Shown here: one piece after another, positions 9,701 to 20,300 of the stretch
Position numbering within the stretch: the stretch's first letter is position 1
How the letters are laid out: each line of letters begins with the position of its first letter
Origin: Psococerastis gibbosa
Lineage: Eukaryota; Arthropoda; Insecta; Psocodea; Psocidae
Assembly: GCA_963971405.1 (NCBI GenBank)
Contig: OZ020487.1
Coordinates: 48,395,039-48,459,038 of the forward strand
Length of the DNA: 64,000 nt
Direction: 5' to 3'
Made by a program: the position numbers and the translations under genes
Notes under the pieces: generated by a model
Databases searched by the model: none
Seen by the model: the letters and a program-made list of their open reading frames with translations, nothing else
Told to the model about the DNA's origin: nothing

Positions 9701-12508
9701 CTTATGGTGGCTCCATCGGCTCGTGAGGACCTCTCGCCTGTCGCACCAAGCCCCTCCAAAGCGCGTGATTCTCCGCTAACTCCCTCCATGCGTCGAAATG
9801 GATGCTGCAGGCTCTCAAATCCTCGGAGAGCTGGTCCGACCATCTCTTCCTAGGTCGCCCCTGTGGTTCGTTGCCTGCTGGTTGGGCTTGCCACACCCTA
9901 GCCGCAGCCCTGGTCGAGGGCATCCTTGGAAGGTGACCGGTCCATTGCAGTCTTCGTGCTCTTAGTTCCTCGGTGACGCTCGGCGAGTTAAAGTGAGTTC
10001 GAAGCTCTTCGTTTGTTCTTATTCGCCATTGCCCGTTCTGTATAATCCCTCCAAAGGCTCATCTGAGGATCCTCCTTTCAAAGACTTCCAACATCTGGCT
10101 GTCCCACCTTTTCACCACCCAGGCTTCCCCACCATAGAGTAAGACCGGCCTAATGAGCGTTTTGTAGAGTCTTATCTTAGTTGCTCTTCATATAAGCCTG
10201 GATGTAATTAGGCTCCTTATTTGGCGGCTTTGATTCTGCTCTTGATGTCTACCGTTATTTCGTTCCTCTCGGTTACTATGGATCCAAGGTATCGGAAGAC
10301 TTCCACTCCCTCGGAGATAAGGTCTCCCGCTGTAGCCTGTAGTGGTTGTTGCGGAGGGTTTCTGCACAATCTCAGGTACTTTGTTTTTTCCGCGTTGATT
10401 TTCAGCCCGATTGGTTTCGCTGACTCTGCGATCGCCTTCACCATCTCTTCGGCGTCTTCTAGGGTATCGGCCAGGATATTCAGGTCGTCGGCGTATCCTA
10501 GTGCCTTCACTAGTTCTTCTGCTCTTAGGGTAGTTACACCAGCGCTTCTTCCCACTGCTTGCCTCATTACGTTTTCCAGAACCAGGTTGAATAGCAATGG
10601 TGATAGCCCATCTCCTTGTTTCACTCCAGTTTCCACTTCGAAAGGATCCGCTAGGGCACCTTCCGCCACCACTCGAGCACGGGATCCTGCTACGCACACT
10701 TTTATCATAGCATTGAGCTTTGAGGGTATTCCAAATTCATGCAGTATCTTCCACATTTTCATCCTGTTTATGCTGTCGTATGCTTTAGAAAAGTCGATGA
10801 AAATATTTTGGACAATAAGATTGTATTACCAGCATTTTTTGAAAAGTATGCGCAGCGTGAAGAGCTGGTCGGTTGTTGATCTATTTTTTTCTAAATCCAG
10901 CCTGGTATTCTCCAACTATCTCCTCGGCATATGGGGACATCCTCACCAAGAGGAGGTTCGAAAGAGCTTTGTATCCAATGGTTAGTAATGAGATGCCTCT
11001 ATAGTTTTGGCTGTTAGTCTTGTCCCCTTTTTTAAAAATCGGAGTTATGAGAGCTTCATTCCAATCGTCTGGGATATCTTCCCTTCTCCAAATCAACAGT
11101 ATACACTTGTGTAGTCGGGACAGTAACTCATCATCACCATACTTTAGCAGCTCTGCGGGGATGTCGTCCACCCCAGCGGCTTTATTGTTTTTTAGCATAC
11201 TAACTGCATGTCTCACTTCCTCTAAGCTAGGTTCACTTGTGTACGGTTCCGCTGATTGAAAGATTAGTTCCTGTTCAGGTTCAATGTCACTTTGCACATT
11301 CAGTAGTTTAAGGAAATAATTTCGCCATTGGCTTAATGCAGCACTTTGGTCAGTCAGAGGGTTTCCATCCGCATCTTTAATCACAACTGCCTGTTTTTGT
11401 TGGCCTCTCATGTTTTTCACAGTGCGATACATTTCTCTGCAGTTGTTGGCTAGCCGGTTGGTTTCAATACTTTCTATTTTCCTGCGAATGTATTGGCGTA
11501 TATGCCGACTATGAACTTTTATTTATCAAATTATTTTTACTTTGACTGGATGCCATATTAAAATGGTAAAAAGAGGTGCTTACCATTATCGTAGATAATA
11601 ATACGGGCTTTCAGTCAGCTTTTAATTCATTCCTCTGCGACCAATATTAACTGAGATATGAATTATACAAAGTTTCAATCGGCCGCCATCTTGTAACTAA
11701 ATAGTGGATCTAGCTGGTTAACGAACTCGATCAAGACATTTGTATGATCAATTTTTGTGCCAAGTTTCATGAAAACCCGATAATATTTACGGAGGTTAGT
11801 GTTTCCTAAAATCGATGTGTACGTACATATATACATATACATATATATAACATTTTGAACGTAGGGTGGTTTTAGGCTCAGGGGGTCATGAAATGAAAAG
11901 TTGTGAAGAAATTTTCCGAAAGTCGAACATTGGTCGCCATCTCAATAGGTAGATGAATCTCCATAAAAGGCGCAAAATAGTGTGGATTTTCGCATTGTGA
12001 ATTTTGATATCTGTAAGTTTAGATTATATATTACTATGAAGGGTGGGGGACCGGGGGTCTCCCCCAGAGAAATGTTTTGATAACATAGTGCACGAAGTAA
12101 TGGGGTTTTGATAGCAAGCAGTATAGTCTAGAATTTACAGACTCACATGACTGCAAGGAGCAAGGGGGGCGGGTTTACCGGGTTGACCCCCCCCCCCTCC
12201 CTGGGTACGGTGCTGGTTGCGTTTAGGGTCAGTGGTTTAGTTTATTTGAGTGTGTTGCTATACTGACATTTGTGCCTCGGCTGAAGAGGAATGGCAAGTG
12301 GTTGATTATGGTATTGATGATATTTAACTACTGCCAGATTTACTGAATTTACCAACTTAATTGCACTCTTCGCCCCTTGGGACCTGATGTATCAGTTGTC
12401 GAGCACTAGTGCACTTGTTTGGGTTTGAAACTGACATTCCTATAATTCTTTCAGGTTTTGAACACCTACGCTACTAAACTGACAGGCGGAGCCTTGGAGA
12501 ATATTTAA
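1..12508 (+). CDS. Receptor-type protein tyrosine phosphatase, 3' part of gene, ten exons
   Basis: A single-pass membrane phosphatase that removes phosphate from phosphotyrosine. Spliced exons are 1-986, 1493-1697, 4338-4469, 4720-4884, 5258-5497, 5809-5946, 7844-7972, 8314-8485, 8759-8913 and 12455-12508. They give at least 791 residues, open to the left edge. Seen: Ser/Thr/Pro-rich mucin-like ectodomain (about 1-275), transmembrane helix about 420-444, one PTP domain about 497-785. Catalytic features are complete: KNRY 542-545, WPD 683-685, HCSPGTGRT with Cys720 and Arg726, and the Q-loop glutamines 764 and 768. Known: these residues define active classical PTPs. There is only one PTP domain, with no D2. 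The usual TQGPL motif reads AQAPL. All donors are GT and acceptors AG, and most junctions are phase 0. I cannot assign a named orthologue; it resembles poorly named arthropod single-domain RPTPs. The N-terminus and signal peptide lie outside the window. Confidence 0.9.
987..1492 (+). other. RPTP intron, no other feature seen
   Basis: GT-AG intron of 506 bp. Both strands hold only short ORFs without recognisable domains. Confidence 0.7.
1493..1697 (+). CDS. RPTP exon: membrane-proximal ectodomain
   Basis: Acceptor AG at 1491-1492 and donor gtaagt at 1698. It completes the split codon left by the previous exon (phase 2), then reads NVSGDSIILLNLTPHLCKH and on to DFPLP. It holds an N-glycosylation sequon (NVS), another at NLT, and one cysteine that could pair with the one in the preceding exon. 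Confidence 0.85.
1698..4337 (+). other. RPTP intron, mostly anonymous
   Basis: GT-AG intron of 2.6 kb. Apart from a possible SINE near 3955-4130, I see no coding domain or long repeat. Confidence 0.65.
3955..4130 (-). repeat. Possible tRNA-derived SINE
   Basis: On the minus strand a B-box-like GGGTTTGAATCCC lies at about 4011-4023. An A-box-like GTGGGTGAAAGCATTGCAG-type stretch lies some 70 bp upstream in the transcript sense. The spacing fits an internal pol III promoter. No cloverleaf folds convincingly, so this is not called as a tRNA gene. Confidence 0.3.
4338..4469 (+). CDS. RPTP exon: transmembrane segment
   Basis: Acceptor tttacag at 4331-4337, donor gtgagt at 4470. 44 codons, phase 0 at both ends. 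After a short stalk it encodes an uninterrupted hydrophobic helix (GVVAAIAISAVAGICLILLG). This fixes the topology: preceding exons outside, following exons cytoplasmic. Confidence 0.88.
4720..4884 (+). CDS. RPTP exon: stop-transfer and juxtamembrane region
   Basis: Acceptor ttgccag at 4713-4719, donor gtacgt at 4885. 55 codons, phase 0. It starts VIMKRRQKKFNYGQR, a basic stop-transfer sequence directly after the membrane helix, and ends NPAFDDP, a typical cytoplasmic juxtamembrane motif. Confidence 0.87.
5258..5497 (+). CDS. RPTP exon: start of PTP domain (KNRY motif)
   Basis: Acceptor gtttcag at 5251-5257, donor gtaagt at 5498. 80 codons. Contains ETKNRYANVIPLPETRV, the phosphotyrosine-recognition loop, and ends SDYINANFVR, the conserved motif before the central sheet. 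Confidence 0.9.
5809..5946 (+). CDS. RPTP exon: PTP core (WRMVWEQ)
   Basis: Acceptor atttcag before 5809, donor gtgagt at 5947. 46 codons. Contains YIAAQAPL (usually YIATQGPL) and DWWRMVWEQQVKVILMLT, the PTP core helix and strand. Confidence 0.9.
6147..7535. mobile_element. Long foldback (MITE-like) element in RPTP intron
   Basis: Begins TAGCCCAGGGTA (6147-6158) and ends TACCCTGGGCTA (7524-7535). The two halves are imperfect reverse complements over several hundred bases: for example 6240-6470 matches 7215-7445 inverted, and inner arms reach about 6850 and 7030. Flanks are TAA on both sides (6144-6146, 7536-7538), a candidate 3 bp target duplication as in PIF/Harbinger. TA is an alternative, as in Tc1/mariner. 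There is no coding capacity, so it would depend on a transposase supplied elsewhere. Long A/T runs (6491-6505, 6671-6702) lie within it. Confidence 0.75.
7844..7972 (+). CDS. RPTP exon: PTP middle segment
   Basis: Acceptor tttcag ending 7843, donor gtaaaa at 7973. 43 codons, DKCADYLPPSEV onward to STIQLK, the KCxxYxP motif of PTP domains. The 1.9 kb intron before it holds the foldback element at 6147-7535. Confidence 0.88.
8314..8485 (+). CDS. RPTP exon: WPD loop and catalytic cysteine
   Basis: Acceptor tttatag ending 8313, donor gtaacg at 8486. 57 codons plus one base. Contains HLWYLGWPDSGVP (general-acid aspartate loop) and ends LVHCSP, so the catalytic cysteine is the third codon from the end. 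The intron splits the P-loop codon for Gly723. Confidence 0.9.
8759..8913 (+). CDS. RPTP exon: P-loop arginine and Q-loop
   Basis: Acceptor ttttcag ending 8758, donor gtaagt at 8914. It completes the split glycine codon and reads TGRTGTVIACDVCIREFE, supplying the P-loop arginine. It then reads AVQTRDQYAFIYL with both Q-loop glutamines. Confidence 0.9.
9041..9456. mobile_element. hAT-like non-autonomous element, 416 bp
   Basis: Terminal inverted repeats CATTGGCGTAAAT (9041-9053) and ATTTACGCCAATG (9444-9456). They are flanked by a perfect 8 bp direct repeat TGTAACTT (9033-9040, 9457-9464). An 8 bp duplication is the hAT signature. The interior is G-rich at one end and C-rich at the other, with no transposase. 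The same right terminus recurs at 30688-30700 and 33979-33991. Confidence 0.78.
9688..11510 (-). pseudogene. Decayed RTE-type LINE, reverse transcriptase and 3' tail
   Basis: Minus-strand reverse transcriptase in pieces. 11510-10881 holds the N-terminal RT (NNKAAGVDDIPAELLK, ALITPIFKKGDKTNSQNYRG). Around 10880-10763 a base gained in an A-run breaks the frame, and a stop follows; motif A (FIDFSKAYDS) is visible here. 10762-10217 holds GVKQGDGLSPLLFN and the catalytic YADD. Below that the C-terminal region (LLYGGEAWVVKRW, then GRPRKRWSDQL) shifts frame again. The 3' end reads CCACCATAAGTCAAGTAAG, matched by the small fragment at 48355-48472. There is no endonuclease, so it is 5' truncated. It lies antisense in the last RPTP intron and is not functional. 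Confidence 0.82.
11511..12454 (+). other. Rest of last RPTP intron: low-complexity and G/C-tract repeats
   Basis: No ORF with a recognisable domain. Contains a TATACATATA microsatellite-like run near 11830-11850. A G-rich unit near 12045-12065 (ACCGGGGGTCTCCCCCAGAG) is also found at 26960-27280 and 33520-33770. Confidence 0.6.
12455..12508 (+). CDS. RPTP terminal exon
   Basis: Acceptor tctttcag ending 12454. 17 codons (VLNTYATKLTGGALENI) and TAA at 12506-12508. The residues continue the last PTP helix, which supports the join across a 3.5 kb transposon-filled intron. Confidence 0.82.
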   Translation, partial: VLNTYATKLTGGALENI

Positions 12509-12513
12509 ATAAA
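12508..12513 (+). promoter_or_regulatory. Poly(A) signal AATAAA overlapping the RPTP stop codon
   Basis: AATAAA begins on the last A of the TAA stop, and a T/GT-rich stretch follows at 12541-12550. If used, the 3' UTR would be only some 20-30 nt. A distal site is equally possible. Confidence 0.4.
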
Positions 12514-14223
12514 AAGATGTATACTTGAACTGAAGAATAGTTCGTGTTTTATTATTGAACAAATTGATTGTAAATGCTGTAAACTGTATCTTAGTTTGAT
12601 AGGGACGATACAATTAATAGGCGTACTTTTTTCTATTTTGAGCACATCTGTGAAAATTCATTTATCTTTCCCATAATTTATATTATTGTTATTATTTAAT
12701 TTATCCATTAAGTGCATTTTTCCGATAGCTTCTTAATTTTTCGGAAGGACATATCCAATCATTAGTGAAAACACATTCAGGTCTGTCATTTTTTTTAAGT
12801 CTTTTAATTATTATTTTCTTGTTAACTTTTGATTGTTTACGATATTTTACAGTTTATCTGCAGGTGGGTCCGACCATCCTCTCGGCTATTGCAGTCATGA
12901 GGACAATTTGTTAGTTACCTGGAGCCTTGGGGTCGGGTAACACGTGACAGCGTTCATCCTTGCAACAAATATACCGAGAATGGTCGAAGCCACCCTTAAT
13001 TTTGTAAAGCCAAGCTAATCAATGTTTTCACACGTCAAAAAAATACGCCTCCCTCGTTCTACTTATAGTACATGTGGCCATATGGCCATAATTGGTTAAT
13101 GCAGCGACAAAATTTTATGTACTGTCAGACCGTTTAATTAAAGATAATGGCACTTAACACGTAGTTCTTTTTGTAATAGGTACCGTACTTGATTAAGCAT
13201 ACACTTATGAAATAAAAATTTTTTTATTGGTTCGTTATCTTTAATTCCTGGTCGCATTGTACCTTGTATATTTAATAGATAACATTTTTCTAACAGCCCT
13301 TCCTTGTCTTGATACTATTTTTGTTGACTTTTGGCACTGTAGTATAATAAAATTGTATCCATATTTTAAAATGATCTCTAGTTGGTAACGTGACTCGCAT
13401 TTGATGTTTGTCAATTATTTCGTGCTGCGAATGTATTAACTACTTTGGCCCGTCCTTCATATATTATTGTAAATACGGTAGTTGTTAGTAAACTGATGGG
13501 CCTACTTACTGTATGAGGTAGCCTATAGAAATTAATTGATAACTCCTAGTCTAAAGGAAGCAATTTTACCAATTGAAGCTCTCTCACAAATAAATTAAGA
13601 ATATCTTGTACTGTTCATGTGGTTTTTTTGGCTTATAACTCGTGTCCTCTTACAGTCTTATGTACAATCCTAACGGTCGGACTGTAATAGCAGACAAACT
13701 TGTACCTAAGAGAAAAACCTGAGGGTGAAAGGTAATGGGTGTGAGAAAATCAAATTGCACAGGAAATGTCGATGTTAGAGCAATCAATTCAATTAGGCCA
13801 CACCCCTTAGAAGATGCACCTCCACATTGATTGTTAGAGTGTGGGGGTGTACCCCGATATATTATAGGCCTACCTGTGTTATTAAAACTTAATTTGTAAT
13901 AAATAACGGAGAACGGAGGATATTGATAGTGACAGGTCGAAGAAGTCCAGCCCTGCCTATGTCAGTAACGAACTGTCAGATCTAATCTAAAATAATAACA
14001 AGATATTACGACAGATTATGCGTTTAATCAGTCCAATACAAAAAATAGGAATGAACTCACAAAAAAATCGTTCTAATTACTTGTTACATTATTTCTGATA
14101 AAGAAGTGACAATTGAAAATGATTATAATTAATCAGCCTTAATAAATGTTAGGAACACAAAATAGAAAACTCGACCCGGTTTGAGCCAGGGTAAGCTATT
14201 CTGGGAACGTGTGAGAAGACTGC
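12514..14223. other. Intergenic region between convergent genes
   Basis: No coding region recognised. It must hold the 3' UTRs of both genes. One imperfect inverted repeat at about 12863-12997 is described separately. The AT-rich remainder shows nothing I can name. Confidence 0.6.
12863..12997. repeat. Short imperfect inverted repeat
   Basis: The left arm GGTGGGTCCGACCATCCTCT pairs with the right arm read inverted (GGTGGCTTCGACCATTCTCG). The loop between them is about 80 bp. It could be a small MITE or a hairpin-forming 3' region. Confidence 0.45.
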
Positions 14224-14346
14224 TTATTGGTCCATCTTCTCGCCAGCTGCCTCGCCACTCTTCGGCGGCTCCTCCTGTTTCTTGATGGCCGGCTGGTTGG
14301 TCTGCACGATCTGTACGACACGCTCGTTCTCAGGCAATGGCTTCTG
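14224..14346 (-). CDS. sHSP coding exon 3: C-terminal extension
   Basis: Acceptor TTTCACAG ends at 14347 (minus sense). 40 codons QKPLPENERVVQIVQTNQ and onward, stop TAA at 14224-14226. It supplies the oligomer-linking V-x-I motif and a Lys/Glu-rich tail. Confidence 0.88.
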   Translation of the reverse strand, partial: QKPLPENERVVQIVQTNQPAIKKQEEPPKSGEAAGEKMDQ

Positions 14347-17300
14347 CTGTGAAACAACAAACTCGTCAAAATTCTAGTTCAAAACATTTTATATGGTGTA
14401 GGCCTACCATATTTATTTAAGATTGTAGTCATGACCGATGGAAGAGTTTTGAGGACTTGCCTTCTTTTGCATAACTCAACATTTGATGCAAATGATCTAT
14501 GGTGCAATGCGTAAACTAATGCGAACATTGCATTGCCAGTTTGTCCAGCAGCTATGAACCCTGGTTTAAAGCGAATTGTGGTAACAACACTATATTATCA
14601 AATTTAACACTGGTTAAATTTGATAAGAAGCAGGACTCCAATCCAACATGAGTTGTGCCGTGGTCTATCTGACTACTGAGCCTATGCCAAGCAATCTTCA
14701 TAAAGTCTACGTGCACCACTGCAGCTGTCAACCGTCTCTGAACTATTGTTCATTATTGCTTTCCAATTTATACGTAGTATAAGGAAAGCTTTGTGACGGT
14801 CGAAATTTTCGATTCCGAGATATCAACGGATTTACACGTTTTAAGGTCCCAGGAACCCAAAAAAGTGGTTTTTACGAAATGTCTGTCTGTGCGTCGATTT
14901 CCGGGCAAACTACGTCGATTTTGATGAAATTTTGCATGTAGGTTCACAAAAATCATACCTCGGGACCATTTATTTTTATTTTGGGCTAACTCAATTTGGG
15001 GGGGTTTTTATTTTCAAAAAACTTCAAAAAAACATCTAAAAAAATTATTTCCCAAAAACGGCTCCAACGATTTCTTTTAAATTCACATATATTGTAGTTG
15101 TTGTTAATGTTGATAAAATGCGGGGGGTCGCTTGCCCCTTGATAGTTTGCTTCTGGGGGTAAAAAAAAAAAAATGACTAAATTTTAATGAGAAATTACTA
15201 AAAAATAATTTTTCTGCGACACCTTTCTATCGATGATTTCTACCTTCAGGTATGTTTTAGGTGTTAAATTGAGTAACGAAACCGGACAGGTTGCTTTCCC
15301 AAAAAAGTATTTGTTTTTGTACAAAAAAATGTTTTTTTTTTGGAAAAATGATAGAAAATTCACGCTCAAATGCATTGCGTGCCCTGCCAGTATTGCTGTG
15401 TGGTAATGTGTTGGTCTGACCTATCTAGAATTTACCTCACCACCAGTGACGAGTGACGTCGGGTGGACAAACCAGAGATATCGGAAATTTAACCATAGGA
15501 AAATTATTTACCATGGAATTACTCATTTTCTCTATCTACTAATTTTGATAAATTGGAAAGCATGTTCGAGTAAACTCGGACCGGTTCTCTTTCCAAGTAA
15601 TAATAGTTAAATAATGACCGTTGTAGCCCAGAAAAGCTGGGGATTATCACAGCGATAGCATGTCTTATATTTTTACTAATAAATATTTCAATGATTTGAT
15701 AATACTATTGAGCTCACCATTGAAACCAGCGAAACACCGAGTTTGTTCGATTTTATTAATACATTATGTGTTTACGCTGATGGAAATATTGGAATTCCAT
15801 TCGTATGAATCAGTTTGAACTCTTATTGGTAATTAAGTTAATTTTTAAAGACAACTGAGGAATGTATTTACTATTTTGAGGGAAAAAAACTAGCAATATG
15901 GGAAACAGTCCGGAATTAGTTACAGAAGTACTCCAGGTTCCCAAACGGCTAAATGCCAAGCCAATTATCAACAGGTAAAATAAGCTTACCTTTTTGGGGG
16001 CAGACACGCTGAGAACGCCATCGGACGACAGAGACGAAACGATGGCGTTGGGGTCGATACTCTCAGGCAGCATGTAGCGACGTGTGAACTGTCTGGAGAT
16101 AAAGCCGTGCTCGTCGCGGCGCTCCTCGTGTTTACCCTCAATCACCACGCTGTTGTCTACGACTTTAACATTGATTTCATCAGGTCGAAATTGCTGAACA
16201 TCTAGGTTGACCTGAAATTACAAAAACATACCATTATGCTTAGTTGGCACATTTGTGAAGGCTATGCTATTTCTTGCTATGTTAAGTTAATGTGGTCCTT
16301 GGTAAGAGTAAAGCTCAAAATACACCCAATGTGGAAATAAAGACAATTTTATTTCTTTCTAGAAACTAGCCTAGACTATTTAGAAAAGAACTTTTATTTA
16401 AACAAATTTACTACAGTAAGCTCTTGGCTGACTTAGTAATTGAACTTGACAACTTGTACATGTATATATAGTACATAGATTGCCGCTTCCAAAAAATGGA
16501 AAGAAGAAAAGGAAATTGATTTTGGTCAAGTTCACATACAAATCAGTGCGTGACACATGGCTGAGTAAAAGGAAAACCGGACTTTCCAGCAACAATATAA
16601 TATCAGGAAGTGACGACCAAAATATATACTTCAACGTGAACTTAACACCTGGAAAAAGAGAACTGTTCTATACGGCACGGTAGGAGAAGGTGATTCGGAA
16701 ATATAGAAACTGTTGGGTCAACGCCTGGAAAAAGAGAACTGTTCTATACGGCACGGTAGGAGAAGGTGATTCGGAAATATAGAAACTGTTGGGTCAACGG
16801 TAAGGGGCAGATATGTATGAAGAAGTCGGATGATACTCCAATGCTTATCATACGATGTCATGAAGATCTAAAGGCACTGGCTGGAACGGCATGACTCATA
16901 TTGTTTATCGAACTTTTCAGTGAACTGAGTAGTAGTAATAGGCCCTAGTAGTATTGGGTATTACTTTTGTTATTGGTTTGAATAATTTTGGTGTGTATTA
17001 TCAGAATGCTGGAGGCATAACATCTAAACTAAGTGAATTTAAAATAAATGCATCGGTGGACAATCTAGACCATGATAGACTATATACTATATAGACAATC
17101 TAGACCATCTATATATTATGTTGTTCTGTGATCTAGACTGCATAGCTCTAACGGAGACTTGGCTCAAGGAAGGGATCTATGACTCAGAAATAATTGATGA
17201 TAGATATACAATTTATAGAAAAGACCGGGATTTGTTGGCATCACGCAAAGAGGATGGAGGGGGGGGTATTACTGGCCATAAAAGATTGCTATAGGTCCGA

Positions 17301-20300
17301 AAGGTTAGAAACATTGGAAAGCAAGGACTGTGAATCAATTTGGGTAAAAATATATACGCACGATAAGTCTTATTTTCTAATGAGCGTGGTGTATTTTCCA
17401 CCAAGATCAGCAAAGGAAGTTCATAAAAGCTACTTTAAAAAATTACAAGAACATGAGCACTTATTGTTAAATTGCAAGGTAATGATTTTAGGTGATTTTA
17501 ACCTAATAACGCTAAGCAAATATTGGATCTGTAATGAGCAGACTCCTCTTCCCCCAACTGAACTGTATGTTCAGCTGGAAATAAATTACTTTAGTCTTGG
17601 CCAATACAATGATGCGAGGAATGTAAACATTTATTACTTAGACTATGTATTAACAGATATGCTATCATGTAAAGTAGTGGAAACGGATTATCCACTCTGA
17701 CTACTTCCAGTTCTCGGCCATAAGAAGTGAGTTAAAGTGTGATATAAAATTAGCTTATGAAAATTACGTAGGCTTACAAGAAGAAGCTATTAATGAATGC
17801 CCACTAAACTTTTGGAAGTTTGTAAAGAAGAGAAAGTGTCATTCAAACATGAACCATGTTCTACTCTTCGAGAACGAAGCCTTGACCGATAAAACTGATA
17901 TATGCGAAGCTTTCGTTAAACATTTTTCCTCAATATATTCGAGTAACGCCCTTAACATAGATATGGAAAGCATACTCAGTGAAAAAGTTATAGAAGGGAT
18001 TGACATGTTTCATATTAAGGAAATAAGCCAGAATGATATAATCCAGGCCTTTAAGAACTTAAAGCCTAAAGACTAAAAGGGACATGATGGTATACCTCAA
18101 AGTTTTTTTAAAGATTATTCTCAATTTTTAATTGATCCATTATTATTTATTTATAACCTCTCTAAAAACTGGTGAATATCCGTCGCTCTGGAAAGAGGCC
18201 GTGGTTTGTCCTATTCCGAAAACCCCCATGACGAAAGAATTATAGACCACAGACCTATATCACTCCTATGTGTAGCGGGAAAAATATTTGAAGGAGTGCT
18301 CCATAGAATGATTATGTCACATGTCTTAGCATACATGTCTGAAAAGCAGTATGGCTTTTTATGTAACAAATCAACGGTGACCAATCTGGTAAATTTCAAA
18401 GAGCTTATTATTGATACATTTGATAAAAAATCCCAGTTAGACGTTCTGTACACCGATTTCAGTAAGGCGTTTGACAAAGTCGATTTTGAAATATTGCTAA
18501 AAAAGCTCCGTAGGTTTGGTTTCTCGGAAAACCTAATAAAGTACAAAGAGTTGGATATGAAGGTCAACTGTCAAGGGAGTTTAGTGTGAACTCTTCGGTG
18601 CAGCAAGGTTCAAAAATAGGTCCACTTTTATTGCTTTCCAATTTATACGTAGTATAAGGAAAGGTTTATTGTGATGGTCGAAATTTTCGATTCCGAGATT
18701 TCAACGGATTTACACGTTTTGAGGTCCCAGGAACCCAAAAAAGTGGTTTTTACGAAATGTCTGTCTGTCTGTCGCTCTGTTCATCGATTTCTGGGCAAAC
18801 TACTCGGTAGATTTCGATGAAATTTGGCATGTAGGTTTATAAAAATCATGCCTCGGGACAATTTTTTTTTTTTTAGGGCTAACTCAATTTGGGGGGGGGG
18901 GGTTTATTCTCAAAAAACTCCCAAAAAACGTCTAAAACAAATTATTTCTCAAAAATGGCCCAACGATTTCTTTTAAATTCACATAGGCCTATATTATAGT
19001 CGTTATTAATGTTGATAAAATGCGGGGGGTCGCTTGCCCCTTGATAGTTTGCTTCTGGGGGTAAAAAAATTAAATTAAATAAATTTTAATGAAAAATGAC
19101 TAAAAAATAATTTTTCTGCGAAACCTTTCTATCGATGATTTCTAATTTCTAATTTCAGGCATGTTTTAGGTGTCAAATTGAGTAACGAAACCGGACAGTT
19201 TGATTTTCCAAAAACCATTGGGTTTTGTGCAAAAAAATGTTTTTGAAATAATGAAAGCAAATTCACGCTCAAATGCATTGCGTGCCCTGCCATTTTTGCT
19301 GTGTGGGAATGAATTGGTCTTCTCCTTCTACTAATCGATAAATTGGAAAGCATGTTCGAGTAAACTCGGACCGGTTCTTTTTAATTATGATAAACGATCT
19401 CCCGGATGTCATTAAGCATTGTGAATGTCTTTTGTTTGCTGATGATTTTAAGTTATGTAGGGAAATACTAACTGTGATTGACTGCTATCTTGTACAAAGT
19501 GATATAGAAAATCTAGTAACATGGTGTAAAGAAAACAAATTGGAATTGAATAGGCTATTAGCAAATGCTCGGTTGTGACTTACACGCTTAAAATTGAATA
19601 TATATATAATCTGTATAATATTAATGGGCATAACTTATCTAGGAATTACCTTATAAATGATCTGGGTGTTATATTCGATACTAAGCTATCTTTTGAATAT
19701 CACATACATAAGAAAGTTAATGAAGCCTTACGTGTGTTAGGTTTCATTAAAAGGAGCTCAGTATACTTCAAAAACATTGCAACTGTAAAAAAAACTTTAT
19801 TGCACTTTAACTAGGCCGAAGCTAGAATATGGCAGTATCGTATGGAATCCTTATCACATGAATAAAATTAGACACATTGAAAAGATACAAAAAAAGTTTT
19901 TGAAATATTGTGTCCGAAAGTTTGAAGAATTGAATTTATTGTTTATATTAGTTAAGTTATATTCTACTCTCAGAAGAATTTTTTTATGTTATTATTAATT
20001 TAGATTATTGTACAATGTATATGGTGAACACTGTTTTCGTACAATTAAAAACTTATTCTATTCTATTCTAAATACAAAACAACCAGACTATTCGGTTCTC
20101 TACTTACTTTTTCCTCGCTTTTGTCCCTCTCCATCAAATAAATAAAAAATATATTCGCCATAATGTTCAGATCAGCAGATCCTAACATGGTGGCCTAGAA
20201 GTTTTAAGAACTAGACACTTACGAGCTATTATACATGATAATACAAATAGTTTAGTTTATTTCTTAACTGTGACCCACCACTTACATCTGTGACCCACCA

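Larger units (their letters stand above)
16471..20069 (+). pseudogene. Decayed LINE with ORF1, endonuclease and RT remnants, in sHSP intron
   Basis: Plus strand, antisense to the sHSP gene. About 16471-16870 matches the C-terminal FP25K-like domain of LINE ORF1 proteins (NVNLTPGKRELFYTAR, then a WVNGKGQICMKKSDDTP-type end). About 17130-17700 is an apurinic-type endonuclease (IALTETWL, GGVLLAIK, MILGDFNL) broken in a G-run near 17255. The RT follows: 17849-18076, a region with a stop, 18206-18630 (RPISLLCVAGKIFE, LYTDFSKAFDKVD, QQGSKIGPLL), then a 748 bp insertion. It resumes at 19384 with INDLPD, LLFADDFKLC and LGVIFDTKLSF. The 3' end is (TATTC)n near 20050-20069. It is dead through many frame breaks. 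Confidence 0.8.

Noticed and set aside
18631-19378. Helitron identity for the repeat family, suggested by the 3' hairpin
   Set aside because: Copy B has a 5 bp target duplication and no 5'-TC/CTRR-3' ends, which does not fit Helitron insertion.
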